Shown piece by piece: positions 25,581-33,306 of a stretch of DNA of 64,000 nucleotides. Position 1 is the first letter of the stretch; every line of letters starts with the position of its first letter. The DNA is from JAAXIE01 sp965263155 (GTDB lineage Bacteria > Chloroflexota > Dehalococcoidia > Lucifugimonadales > JAAXIE01), in NCBI GenBank assembly GCA_965263155.1, contig OZ253586.1:186001-250000 (forward strand). Direction: 5' to 3'. The notes under the pieces are model-generated. The model saw only the letters and a list, made by a program, of their open reading frames with translations, was not told the DNA's origin and did not search any database. Made by a program: the position numbers and the translations under genes.

Positions 25581-25603
25581 AGTGGGTGCCGAAAGGGCGC
25601 CCA
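25581..25603 (+). terminator. Stem-loop after the cytosine-deaminase-like gene
   Basis: GTGGGTGCC (25581-25589) pairs with GGCGCCCAC (25595-25603), with one G-T pair and a GAAAG loop. It begins 8 bases after the stop codon. There is no clear T-run, so it may stabilise the mRNA end or terminate weakly. Confidence 0.4.
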
Positions 25604-25647
25604 CGAATGTTCTTCATGAGGTTACCCAGGCCCGGAGTTTGAGAGCG

Positions 25648-26034
25648 TCAAGCAGCCTGAACGTCGGCAAGCGCGAAGTCGTCGCCTTTGAACAGCAGGG
25701 GCTCTTGGGAGATCTCAGCTAAGGCGTAGGCGAAGCAGTCTCCGAAGTTCAGGCCCGCCGGATGGTTGCCTTTGCCGAAGCGTCGCCAAGCACGGCGAGC
25801 AGCTTGCGCTTGGTCAGTGGTGACCGGCTCCAAGTCGATTTGCGCCTCTTGCAAGTAGGAGTCTAGCGCATTCCCGGCAGCGGTCCCGCTGTGGCTTTCG
25901 AACACCATAGTTGCTTCTAGGAAATTGGCGACGGACATGCGGCGGCTTGGTGCTTTCGCCATTGCTGTGTCGTAAAACTCTGCGTCACTTTCGCCAAACA
26001 ATATTGCCATGACCGCCGACGTGTCGACAATCAC
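25648..26034 (-). CDS. vapC: PIN-domain toxin, VapC type
   Basis: Ribonuclease toxin of the PIN-domain family, 128 residues. The acidic catalytic residues are visible: Asp4 in MIVDTSAV, Glu41 in ANFLEATMV, and the aspartate near residue 99 in LNFGDCFAYALA, the standard C-terminal motif. VapC toxins cut specific RNAs when not held by their antitoxin. The ATG overlaps the stop codon of the antitoxin gene upstream, which is typical for this operon. It faces away from the amidohydrolase gene and separates it from an LLM oxidoreductase. Confidence 0.92.
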   Translation of the reverse strand: MIVDTSAVMAILFGESDAEFYDTAMAKAPSRRMSVANFLEATMVFESHSGTAAGNALDSYLQEAQIDLEPVTTDQAQAARRAWRRFGKGNHPAGLNFGDCFAYALAEISQEPLLFKGDDFALADVQAA

Positions 26035-26276
26035 TTTGGCAACCCCCGCTCGTCGTATAGGAATTCACCGTGGTCGATCGGAGGCCCCGCCTCGCGCAGC
26101 AGCTTGGAAGTACGCTCGGAAATCTCGCGCATCCTTCGAAGACGTTCCTGAATGTTTCGCTCCCTCTCCAAGCGCTCTCTAAGCGCGGCTGCGATTGCTT
26201 CAGGCATCGTCTCGCCGGTCAGTTGCGCCAGTTCGTTGGCCAACTGGCATGTTTCTTCGTTGTCGATGGTGAGGCT
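26031..26276 (-). CDS. vapB: Antitoxin, VapB type (PSK-operon family)
   Basis: 81-residue partner of the PIN toxin. The N-terminal half (LTIDNEETCQLANELAQLTG) is the short DNA-binding/dimerisation segment seen in the Rv0623-type VapB family. The C-terminal half is charged and would wrap around the toxin; it ends with DHGEFLYDERGLPK. The frame is open for 90 bases more, but GTG 26276 has AGGAGG four bases upstream and gives the family's usual length. It normally represses its own promoter. The stop overlaps the vapC start. Confidence 0.88.
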   Translation of the reverse strand, partial: SLTIDNEETCQLANELAQLTGETMPEAIAAALRERLERERNIQERLRRMREISERTSKLLREAGPPIDHGEFLYDERGLPK

Positions 26277-26379
26277 CACTGGGCCTCCTGTTCGGGTCGA
26301 GTAGTGAGTTTCGTGTCTACCGTACACCGACGCCATGCGCGGTTGCAATCTCGGCACCTTAGCCAATTGCTGCGGCGCG

Positions 26380-27429
26380 TTAGCGGAACTTGGGTGCGAT
26401 CTGCTCGCTGAGCATGCGCAATGAGGCGATCACCTTTTCGCGCGGCATCAGGCTCCGGTGTGTAAGCATCAGGTTGCGGACCCCTGCGTCGCGCAGTCCA
26501 GCGATCTGGTCTGCGACGCGGCGTGGGGAGCCCACTAGTTGTTGCGGGCTTTCGGGGTCGGGCTCGGCGCCGTAGCCATCGCGGTCAAGTGGAACGGTTT
26601 GTGTCGGCATGGCGATGTCCTTGGGGTTCCAACGGCCCTGTATGCCGATGAGATGTTGGGTGGCACCCACGAAGGCGGGGATGAACTCGTCTAGTGCTTG
26701 GTCATCACTCTCGGCCAAGTAGGCCTCGCGCCAGACCCAACACTGGTCTAGGAGCCCCTCCACCTGCTGGTCGGAGAAGCCAGCCTCGCGCAGCGTGTCG
26801 GAATAGAGGTTGAACACGCGTTTTAGGTCGCTGTTGGTGCGTCCACGATATAGAAGGGGCCTGCCAGCCCGGGCCATCTCCATGATGTTGTTGTCGTCTA
26901 TGCAGGCGCGAGGTAGGGGCGGGTGGGGCTTCTGGTAGGGTCTGGGGCGCACTGAGGGGAAGGACACTTGCCAATACTTGCCGTTGTAGTGGACTTCGTC
27001 CTTGGTCCAAGCTGTAATCAGCAGGTCCTCGGCTTCCCTCAACTGCTCCACTCCTTGGGCAGGGGTGGTGCCGAACCCGACGTATTCAAAGGTGTTGAAG
27101 GTGGCCCCTCGCCCAGTGCCTAGAATCACCCGGCCGTGGCTCAGGTTATCCAGCACCGCTGTCTGGATGGCGAGGCGTACGGGATGGTGCAGCGCCATCT
27201 CCACGATGCCAAACCCCAAGAGGATGCGCTTAGTCTTGGCAGCGATGGCCCCGGCGAGCACCAAAGGGTCGCCGTAGACCACCTCGCCAGTGAAATGGTG
27301 CTCGGCGAACCAGATGGCGTCGAAGCCCAACTCCTCCACCAACTCGGCCTCGAACATGCACTGATCGATGGCTGCCGAGTCGTTGGAGTCATCGAACACC
27401 ATGGGGTAGAAGAAGTGGCCAAAGCGCAT
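26380..27429 (-). CDS. LLM-class flavin-dependent monooxygenase
   Basis: Bacterial-luciferase-like TIM-barrel flavoprotein of 349 residues. N-terminal MRFGHFFYPMVFDD, then VEELGFDAIWFAEHHFTGE, the strand ILLGFGIVEMALHHP and the flavin loop GRVILGTGRGATFN identify the true luciferase-like (FMNH2) branch rather than the F420 branch. It would oxygenate an organic substrate with reduced FMN from a separate reductase; an FMN reductase is encoded 4 kb away at 30768. It is divergent from the second Mo-hydroxylase gene. Confidence 0.9.
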   Translation of the reverse strand: MRFGHFFYPMVFDDSNDSAAIDQCMFEAELVEELGFDAIWFAEHHFTGEVVYGDPLVLAGAIAAKTKRILLGFGIVEMALHHPVRLAIQTAVLDNLSHGRVILGTGRGATFNTFEYVGFGTTPAQGVEQLREAEDLLITAWTKDEVHYNGKYWQVSFPSVRPRPYQKPHPPLPRACIDDNNIMEMARAGRPLLYRGRTNSDLKRVFNLYSDTLREAGFSDQQVEGLLDQCWVWREAYLAESDDQALDEFIPAFVGATQHLIGIQGRWNPKDIAMPTQTVPLDRDGYGAEPDPESPQQLVGSPRRVADQIAGLRDAGVRNLMLTHRSLMPREKVIASLRMLSEQIAPKFR

Positions 27430-27503
27430 CCGGTGTCCTCCCTGTCGGCTGGTACGAGAGTCCCATTATGGGCGGGCAGCGTCCGCTTAACAACCGCATA
27501 TCT

Positions 27504-27512
27504 TGCTATACT
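27504..27512 (+). promoter_or_regulatory. Extended -10 promoter of Mo-hydroxylase copy 2
   Basis: TGC followed by TATACT gives an extended -10 box. Transcription would start near 27519, 35 bases before the ATG at 27554, which has AAGGAGAGG as ribosome site. No clear -35 box is seen. Confidence 0.4.
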
Positions 27513-27553
27513 GCGTCGGGGTTAGACGACAGCCCCACGGTAAGGAGAGGGTC

Positions 27554-29899
27554 ATGGTGCAGACCTACATCGGCGCTTCGATTACCCGCAAGGAGGACGT
27601 GCGCTTCCTTACGGGCAGGGCTACCTACACCGACGACCTGAAGGCGCACCATCTGCTGCACGCCGCCATCTTGCGGAGTCCGCACCCTCATGCACGCATC
27701 CTCTCCATTGATGGCAGCCGGGCGTTGGAGTTGCCGGGCGTGGTGGCGGTGTTTACCTTCAAGGATATCGCAGAGACCGTGGAACCCCGCCGTATACCCA
27801 TACGCGTCGGTACTAACCCGGAGCTTGACCCCTTTCTGCAATTCCCGTTGGCTAGGGACAAGGTGCGCTTTGTCGGTGAGGCCGTAGCCGTGGCCGTAGC
27901 CGAGAGCCGCTCTTTGGCTGAGGATGCCTTGGAGCGTATCGACGTTCGCTACGAGCCGCTACCTCCGGTGGTCGATGTGGAAGACTCGCTTACCGGCGAG
28001 TCCCTGCTGTTCGAAGAGCATGGCAGCAATGCCGTAGTGGACTACACCATGGAAATCGGCGACGCCGACGAGGCCTTTCGCACCGCTGACTACACTCGCA
28101 AGGAGCGCTTCCGCTGCCACCGTCACACCGGCAACCCCTTGGAGACCCGCGGGCTAATGGCCTCCTATGACACCGGGAGGGACGAACTCACGGTTTGGGG
28201 CGAGACCAAGGTGCCCCACTTCAATCGCGGCGTGCTGTCGCATCTGTTGCAGATGCCGGAGCACCGCATCCACTTCGTCGAGCCCGACATCGGTGGAGGA
28301 TTCGGCGTGCGTGGTGAGTTCTACCCGGAGAATTTCCTGGTGCCCTTCGCCTCCATCAAGCTGGGCCGCCCCGTCAAGTGGATGGAGGACCGGCGCGAGC
28401 ACCTCTTGGGCTCCAACCACTCCCGGGAGCACGTCTGTGAAATCGAGATCGCTGCCAAGAGCGACGGCACCCTGCTGGGCATGAGGGCGCGGATACTGGG
28501 CGCTCTGGGTGGCTACGTGCGCACCCACGGCGCGTTCATTCCCATGTCCACTGCCGGTCTTCTGATGGGGCCCTATCATTTCCCCAGCTACCAGTGGCAG
28601 GTGGTCTGTCTGCTGACCAACAAGACCGGCATGGGCACCTTCAGCGCGCCTGGCCGCTACGAGTCCTGCTACTTCCGCGAGCGGATGCTGGACATCGTGG
28701 CAGGTGACCTCGGCATCGACCCTGCCGAGCTTCGGTTGAAGAACCTGCTGCAGCCTTCCGATATGCCCCACACCGTAGGCGTTACCCGCCCGGGCATGGC
28801 GGAGATGATCTATGACAGTGGCAACTATCCCCAAGTGTTGCGGGAGGCCCTCAGCGCCTTTGACTATGACAGAATCAAAGGTTCGACGGGCAAGCAGGAG
28901 GACGGGCGCTATACCGGCGTTGGCGTAGCATGCTTCGTCAAGAGCACCGGTACCGGCCCCAGCTATGAGGGGGCTAGAGTCGTGGTCAATGGCCCTGACC
29001 AAGTGGCTGTTTACCTCGGCGTAGCGACCTTGGGGCAAGGTCACGAGACCACCATGGCCCAGATATGCGCCGACGGCTTGGGCGTGCCTTTGGACTACGT
29101 GACCATTTATCACGGAAACACCGACTTCATGCCCTATGGCGGTGGCACCTTTGCCAGCCGGGCCACGGTGATGGCGGGCAACGCCCTCTACATGGCGGCC
29201 CAAGAGATGAAGCAGAAGGTGCTAAGAATCGCCGCAGGGTTCCTTGATGTTGACCCCTCGGAGCTGGAGTTCGTGCAAGGGAACGTCATCCGGCGCGGGT
29301 CTGACATTGAGGGTCCGCTGATGGAGTTGGGTAGAGTACTCGACCTCGCGTCCCCCAACTCCCGGTACAACCAAGGGGAGATGGGTCTGGAAGTCACGGC
29401 TACCTTCCATCTTGGCCACGAGTCCTTCCCTTACGGGACGCATGCCTGCCAAGTCGCCGTCGACATCGAGACGGGCAAAATCGAGGTGCAGCGCTACGTG
29501 GTGGTTGAGGACGTGGGTCACGTCATCAACCCCCTCATCGTGCACGGCCAAGCCATCGGAGCCATCGCCCAAGGCATCGGGGCAACCATCCTAGAAGACC
29601 TGCCCTACGATGCCGCTGGGCAGCCACTGGCCACGACCTTCATGGACTACCTGCTGCCCACCAGCACCGAGACGCCCAAGATCGAATGTCAGGTACTCGA
29701 CCTTGCGCCGTCGCCCCTGAATCCCTTGGGGGTCAAAGGCGCGGGCGAGGTGGGCATCGTCGCCACTGGGGCGGTGCTTTCCAATGCCGTGTCCAACGCC
29801 CTCGCTGACTTTGGGATCCAAGTCCGCGACCTGCCCTTGAGTCCGGACCGCATCAGGGCGATGGTACGCGAGGCGGATGGGCCGAGCGACGGAACATAA
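27554..29899 (+). CDS. Molybdenum hydroxylase catalytic subunit (xanthine dehydrogenase / CoxL-like), copy 2
   Basis: Second large Mo-cofactor subunit, 781 residues, collinear with and strongly similar to the protein at 16121. It shares QTYIGASITRKEDVRFLTGRA at the start, the loop GMGTFSAPGRYES in place of AYRGAGR, and VKGAGEVGIVATGAVLSNAV with the catalytic glutamate. I start at ATG 27554, preceded by AAGGAGAGG. As with copy 1, no FAD or iron-sulfur subunit gene is next to it. The two copies probably serve different substrates with shared electron-transfer partners. The gene stands alone between a divergent LLM gene and the convergent AhpD-like gene. Confidence 0.9.
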   Translation: MVQTYIGASITRKEDVRFLTGRATYTDDLKAHHLLHAAILRSPHPHARILSIDGSRALELPGVVAVFTFKDIAETVEPRRIPIRVGTNPELDPFLQFPLARDKVRFVGEAVAVAVAESRSLAEDALERIDVRYEPLPPVVDVEDSLTGESLLFEEHGSNAVVDYTMEIGDADEAFRTADYTRKERFRCHRHTGNPLETRGLMASYDTGRDELTVWGETKVPHFNRGVLSHLLQMPEHRIHFVEPDIGGGFGVRGEFYPENFLVPFASIKLGRPVKWMEDRREHLLGSNHSREHVCEIEIAAKSDGTLLGMRARILGALGGYVRTHGAFIPMSTAGLLMGPYHFPSYQWQVVCLLTNKTGMGTFSAPGRYESCYFRERMLDIVAGDLGIDPAELRLKNLLQPSDMPHTVGVTRPGMAEMIYDSGNYPQVLREALSAFDYDRIKGSTGKQEDGRYTGVGVACFVKSTGTGPSYEGARVVVNGPDQVAVYLGVATLGQGHETTMAQICADGLGVPLDYVTIYHGNTDFMPYGGGTFASRATVMAGNALYMAAQEMKQKVLRIAAGFLDVDPSELEFVQGNVIRRGSDIEGPLMELGRVLDLASPNSRYNQGEMGLEVTATFHLGHESFPYGTHACQVAVDIETGKIEVQRYVVVEDVGHVINPLIVHGQAIGAIAQGIGATILEDLPYDAAGQPLATTFMDYLLPTSTETPKIECQVLDLAPSPLNPLGVKGAGEVGIVATGAVLSNAVSNALADFGIQVRDLPLSPDRIRAMVREADGPSDGT

Positions 29900-29988
29900 C
29901 AGGCACATGCCAACCGTTATTCCTATGAAAATTGGGGACGAGCCTTGAGCTAATAGCCTCAATCATCGGTGGTATGAAAATAGGTAGG

Positions 29989-30747
29989 TCAGGAGGCTTG
30001 GACGGCTATCTTGAGGCCCAAGCGTTCCAGGCGGTGCATCAGTTGGCGGGCTATGGCTGGCCGGTTCCGCTGTTCAAAGTAGTGTTGACCCATGTCCATG
30101 AAGCCCTGCCCTGTTCTAATGACGTGGTACAGTATGACTACGATGCTGTGGGCCACGGTGGTGGTGGCTGCGAAATCAGATACCTTCAGGCCAATACCAT
30201 CCACCATGGGGACCCGGTAGTTGAAGTAGGCCGACACATGGGCGATGTCCAGTATGTCCCGATCGGTCCAGCCCACTTTGCGCAGCTTCTGGATGTCGTC
30301 TTGGGTCATGGCTGACGGCGTGATGGTGAGCTTCTCGGCCCACTCCAACATGGCCCGTTCCACCTCGGCCAGGTCAGCTTTACGCCAGTCGTTCTGGATG
30401 TACTCGGCAATAAGGTCATTGCCGCCCACTCTACGCAGGGCCCCTGCGTGGGCGACGGCTCAATAGCGGCAGTTGGCCGCCAGCGACGTGACAGTTGCGA
30501 TCGTCTCCCTCTGCGCCGGGGTCAGGCCGGACTGGCCGCGCATGATGTCCATCATGAACTCGCGGGTGTGCAGCATGGCCTGCGGATGCAGGCTGGAGAG
30601 CTCAGGCAGTGTAACGGGACGCTCCACTTCCGGCTTCGGCTCGCTGTAGGTCTCGACCATTCGTTCGTTGAGTTCGGCCATCTTGTCGTAGGCGGCCTTC
30701 AACTCGCTCTCCGCCTCGCTCTCACGTATCATCTTGATCCATGGCAT
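29989..30747 (-). CDS. AhpD-like peroxidase-related selenoprotein (in-frame UGA read as selenocysteine)
   Basis: Two frames, 95 codons then 156, are joined by a single in-frame TGA (30462-30460), giving a 252-residue protein of the AhpD / carboxymuconolactone decarboxylase fold. The region LTPAQRETIATVTSLAANCRY-U-AVAH places the UGA exactly at the second cysteine of the family motif CxxCxxxH: Cys93, Sec96, His100. Homology continues after the UGA (LEWAEKLTITP, DIQKLRKVGW, AYFNYRVPMVDGIGL), so the frame is under coding constraint on both sides. Immediately 3' of the UGA, bases 30454-30423 fold into a stem with a GGC apical loop 17 bases from the UGA, as expected for a bacterial SECIS. The protein would reduce peroxides or disulfides. 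It lies 20 bases behind an FMN reductase gene. The alternative is a nonsense mutant. Confidence 0.82.
30423..30454 (-). promoter_or_regulatory. Candidate bacterial SECIS stem-loop
   Basis: On the minus strand, CGCCC ACGCAGG pairs with CCTGCGT ... GGGCG around a three-base GGC loop, with a five-base bulge (AGAGT) on the 3' side. The apical loop begins 17 bases after the UGA and starts with G, matching the general rules for bacterial SECIS elements recognised by SelB. Confidence 0.65.
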
Positions 30748-30767
30748 AATACACTCCCATTACGCGT

Positions 30768-31310
30768 TCATGCCTTGAGCCTGCGCGACGTGTCCAACAC
30801 CCTAGCCATGGCTTGGTCCAACAGTTCGCCTACTGAGGCGTCAAGCAGCGCCCCATCAGGGCCGATAATTTGGTCGATATGGGGCAGCAGCACTCGCGGT
30901 GTGGGGACGACCCATCCACCCTCCGACTCCAAGCTGGAGACGAGGTGCTCTGCCATGCGCATAGACCCCGACCGTCCTGGGGTGCAGCCCATCACGAAGA
31001 ACACCTGCTCCGGTATCACGTTGGGGGCCCGACATCCCCATTCAATCACGTTCTTCATCACAGCCGGAATGGTGCTGTTGTACTCGGGGGCCGTCAGGAC
31101 CACGGCATCCGCGCCAGCGATGGCATCCCGCAACTCCCTAGCTGAGGCAGGGTAGTCGGCGTCCAAGGCCGGTCTGTAAAGCGGTACTGGGTTCAAGTCG
31201 AACTCCTCCGCCTCTACTCCCAACTTCCTGACGGAGTCCATAGCCAGCTTCAACAGCTTATGGTTCCAAGAACCCTCACGCAGGCTTCCGGCAATTCCCA
31301 CTACTCCCAA
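30768..31310 (-). CDS. NAD(P)H-dependent FMN reductase family protein
   Basis: Flavodoxin-fold flavin reductase, 180 residues, of the NADPH-dependent FMN reductase family (SsuE/chromate-reductase-like). GIAGSLREGSWN forms the phosphate-binding loop and APEYNSTIPAVMKNVIEWG is the family signature. The frame is open upstream, but the conserved fold begins at residue 3 of the TTG at 31310, which has GGAGG six bases before it. It would hand reducing power to FMN for monooxygenases, or to the neighbouring AhpD-like selenoprotein whose start lies 20 bases downstream. The pair forms a clear operon. Confidence 0.88.
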   Translation of the reverse strand: MGVVGIAGSLREGSWNHKLLKLAMDSVRKLGVEAEEFDLNPVPLYRPALDADYPASARELRDAIAGADAVVLTAPEYNSTIPAVMKNVIEWGCRAPNVIPEQVFFVMGCTPGRSGSMRMAEHLVSSLESEGGWVVPTPRVLLPHIDQIIGPDGALLDASVGELLDQAMARVLDTSRRLKA

Positions 31311-31573
31311 TTGATTCCTCCACGTTACAGGCCGTCTAAGAGGCCAATGAGGCCAATAAGGTTTATGTCTTCCCAACGTATATCTTGGGAGAAAGGATAC
31401 CACGGAGCGGAGGCCATGGTCTTTCGATTGTTTGATGAAACGAGAGGCACTCCATCAGGGACCACACAGGTTGACCAGCCCCTACCATGTGGATATGCTG
31501 CCCTCATCGCCAAACATTAGCCCCGGTCAACGCATCAGCAGGCGCCGGGGGCCACCCTTATAGGAGGTCGACC

Positions 31574-32041
31574 ATGACTAGTCAAAGCCAAGCTGCAACC
31601 AGTGTTGCGCCCGTAGTCAAGGTAACTGAGATGGACCACATCGCTTTGCGCTCCCGGGATGTGGAGGCTTCTCTGCGCTTCTACCACGGAATCCTCGGCC
31701 TAGAGGTGGAGCGCTTGGACGACTGGCGTGCGGGCAAGGTGCCCTTCCCCTCGGTGCGCCTGAGCGCCGACACCTTGGTCGACATCTTCCAGATGCCCCA
31801 AGGCATGGCGGACACCCCGGAGTTGCGCCAACTGGACCACTATTGCATCGTGGTGGAGCCCACGGATTTGGCCCAAGTTAAGGAGCAACTGGAAGAGTTG
31901 GGTGTGGAGATGGCTCCGGCCAATCCCTTCAACCTCAGCGAAATCGGTGGCCCCTTCACCCGCTGGGGTGCCCACGGCAACGGCCTCTCCCTCTACGTGT
32001 ACGACCCCGACCACAACATCGTCGAGTTGCGCTACTACTAG
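31574..32041 (+). CDS. VOC-superfamily (glyoxalase/dioxygenase-fold) protein
   Basis: Vicinal-oxygen-chelate protein of 155 residues with paired beta-alpha-beta-beta-beta modules. Likely metal ligands are His22 (EMDHIALR), a second histidine in QLDHYCIV and the glutamate in the C-terminal NIVELRYY. SLRFYHGILGLEV is the typical first helix. It could be a glyoxalase, an epimerase or a ring-cleaving dioxygenase; the length fits a single-domain member. ATG 31574 has TAGGAGGTCG ahead of it. No neighbour fixes the substrate. Confidence 0.85.
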   Translation: MTSQSQAATSVAPVVKVTEMDHIALRSRDVEASLRFYHGILGLEVERLDDWRAGKVPFPSVRLSADTLVDIFQMPQGMADTPELRQLDHYCIVVEPTDLAQVKEQLEELGVEMAPANPFNLSEIGGPFTRWGAHGNGLSLYVYDPDHNIVELRYY

Positions 32042-32202
32042 TCCACACCAACACCTTTGGGGAATGCCTTGATAGCTGTGTCTAACTGCAAGTCCCCACG
32101 GCAAAGGCAAGGGTGGGTTCCAAACCCGCCCTTGCTTGGGCTGGGCACCGTGGTGCCTGCCTTATCGTCATTACCGACACGTTGCGGGATCAGTTGTACA
32201 AA

Positions 32203-32270
32203 GGCTCCCCCACTAAGGGGAGCGCACTAAATATCCCTTCCCCGTTAAGGGGAGATCAGGATGGGGGTGA
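32203..32270. repeat. Intergenic C-run / G-run repeat (two arms)
   Basis: CTCCCCCACTAAGGGGAG is followed by CTTCCCCGTTAAGGGGAGATCAGGATGGGGG. Both units can form hairpins, and related C-run / G-run sequence appears at 12735 and 49560. It is a dispersed intergenic repeat upstream of the alpha/beta hydrolase gene. Confidence 0.5.
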
Positions 32271-32274
32271 AACC

Positions 32275-33120
32275 ATGGCCACAGTCACGGCCCAAGAGAA
32301 GTTCGTTACCATCAACAACCTGCGTCTGCGTTATCTGGACTGGGGCACCGAGGGCAAGATGCCCTTGGTCTGCCTACATGGTCACACTGGGCAGGCCCAC
32401 ATCTGGGACGAGTTCGCCGAAGCCATGGCTCCCTACTACCATGTGCTGTCTTTGGACCAGCGAGGGCATGGCGGGAGCCAATGGGGCGAGACCGGCTACG
32501 AGCGTGACCGTTTCGTGGAAGACCTGACGGCTTTCGTCGATGAGCTCGGACTGCAGCGGTTCGTGCTGGCTGGTCTCTCCATGGGTGGCTGGCACTCGCT
32601 GCTTTACACACCCAATCACCAAGACCGGGTGGAGCGGATCATCATCGTCGACATCGGTCCTGAACCCAGCCCGGAGTCCATTGCGGGCCGAGCCAATCGG
32701 CCGCCCACACCCATGGAGTTTGCCAGCTTGGACGACGCCGTCGCTTGGATGCTGGAGACCAACCCGTGGGCCACTGAAGCACGCACCCGCCAAGACGCCA
32801 TCGATAAGATGCGCCAGAAGGACGACGGCACTTGGACGTGGAAGGCCGACGCCTCCCTGTTCAACATGACCCTGACCGACCTGACCAGCCGCGAGCTGCA
32901 ACAGCGCTACTGGAAGGCCGTCGAGGCCATCACCTGCCCGATCCTTGAGGTGCGCGGGACCGAAAGCCCTCTGGTCTCCGACGAGGTCATCCAGCGCATG
33001 ATTGCCATGGGCCAGAACTTCACGTCAGTGGACGTTCCCGGCGCAGGTCACGTAGTCACGGTCGACAAGCCGCAGGAGTTCATTGAGGTGACGCGTGGGT
33101 TCTTGGGGGTTTCGGCCTGA
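32275..33120 (+). CDS. Alpha/beta-fold hydrolase
   Basis: Cytosolic alpha/beta hydrolase, 281 residues. The oxyanion region is CLHGHTGQAHIWD, the nucleophile Ser102 sits in AGLSMGGWH, and the catalytic histidine is in PGAGHVVTVD near the C-terminus. It resembles esterases and meta-cleavage product hydrolases, but no substrate signature is visible. ATG 32275 is preceded only by GGGGGTGAAACC as a ribosome site. The frame continues upstream through repeat DNA, which I exclude. Its 3' end overlaps a small frame on the other strand. Confidence 0.87.
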   Translation: MATVTAQEKFVTINNLRLRYLDWGTEGKMPLVCLHGHTGQAHIWDEFAEAMAPYYHVLSLDQRGHGGSQWGETGYERDRFVEDLTAFVDELGLQRFVLAGLSMGGWHSLLYTPNHQDRVERIIIVDIGPEPSPESIAGRANRPPTPMEFASLDDAVAWMLETNPWATEARTRQDAIDKMRQKDDGTWTWKADASLFNMTLTDLTSRELQQRYWKAVEAITCPILEVRGTESPLVSDEVIQRMIAMGQNFTSVDVPGAGHVVTVDKPQEFIEVTRGFLGVSA

Positions 33121-33298
33121 AGACTAGTTCTGGGGGCCAGTCCATATATTGCGTGCTCGTAATATTGCGTGCTCGAACTACGACTGCGGTCCGTCTTCGG
33201 ACGGACTCTAGCTGGATATAGATTACCGCGGTATTGCCGAAGTAAGCGAACAACATAAGCAAGGCCGCGAGCGCGAGGTAAGATATGCCGATACGCAA
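33080..33298 (-). CDS. Small single-helix membrane protein, 72 residues
   Basis: TTG 33298 has AGGAGG four bases upstream and lies 9 bases after the stop of the amidohydrolase gene, so translation would be coupled. The first 30 residues form one membrane helix (YLALAALLMLFAYFGNTAVIY) followed by a basic stretch with ESVRRRTAVVVRARN. The last 13 codons overlap the end of the alpha/beta hydrolase gene on the other strand. No family is recognised. The helix, the basic follow-up and the good ribosome site favour a real gene. Confidence 0.4.
   Translation of the reverse strand: MRIGISYLALAALLMLFAYFGNTAVIYIQLESVRRRTAVVVRARNITSTQYMDWPPELVFRPKPPRTHASPQ
33146..33175. repeat. Short tandem repeat ATATTGCGTGCTCG
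   Basis: ATATTGCGTGCTCG occurs at 33146-33159 and 33162-33175 (period 16) just after the alpha/beta hydrolase gene. It lies inside the small membrane-protein frame on the other strand. Confidence 0.6.
33189..33206 (+). terminator. Hairpin with TTCG tetraloop
   Basis: GTCCGTC, TTCG, GACGGAC form a perfect 7-base stem closed by a C-TTCG-G loop, an exceptionally stable fold. It lies 70 bases after the alpha/beta hydrolase stop. No T-run follows, so it may be an mRNA-end or weak terminator structure. Confidence 0.4.
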
Positions 33299-33306
33299 TC
33301 GCCCTC

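Noticed and set aside
28154..29203. 349-codon minus-strand open frame within Mo-hydroxylase copy 2
   Set aside because: Same antisense shadow effect; a similar frame appears opposite copy 1, as expected from similar sequence rather than from a gene.
32113..32274. N-terminal extension of the alpha/beta hydrolase
   Set aside because: The extra 54 codons run through C-run/G-run repeat DNA and precede the normal start of the fold at 32275.
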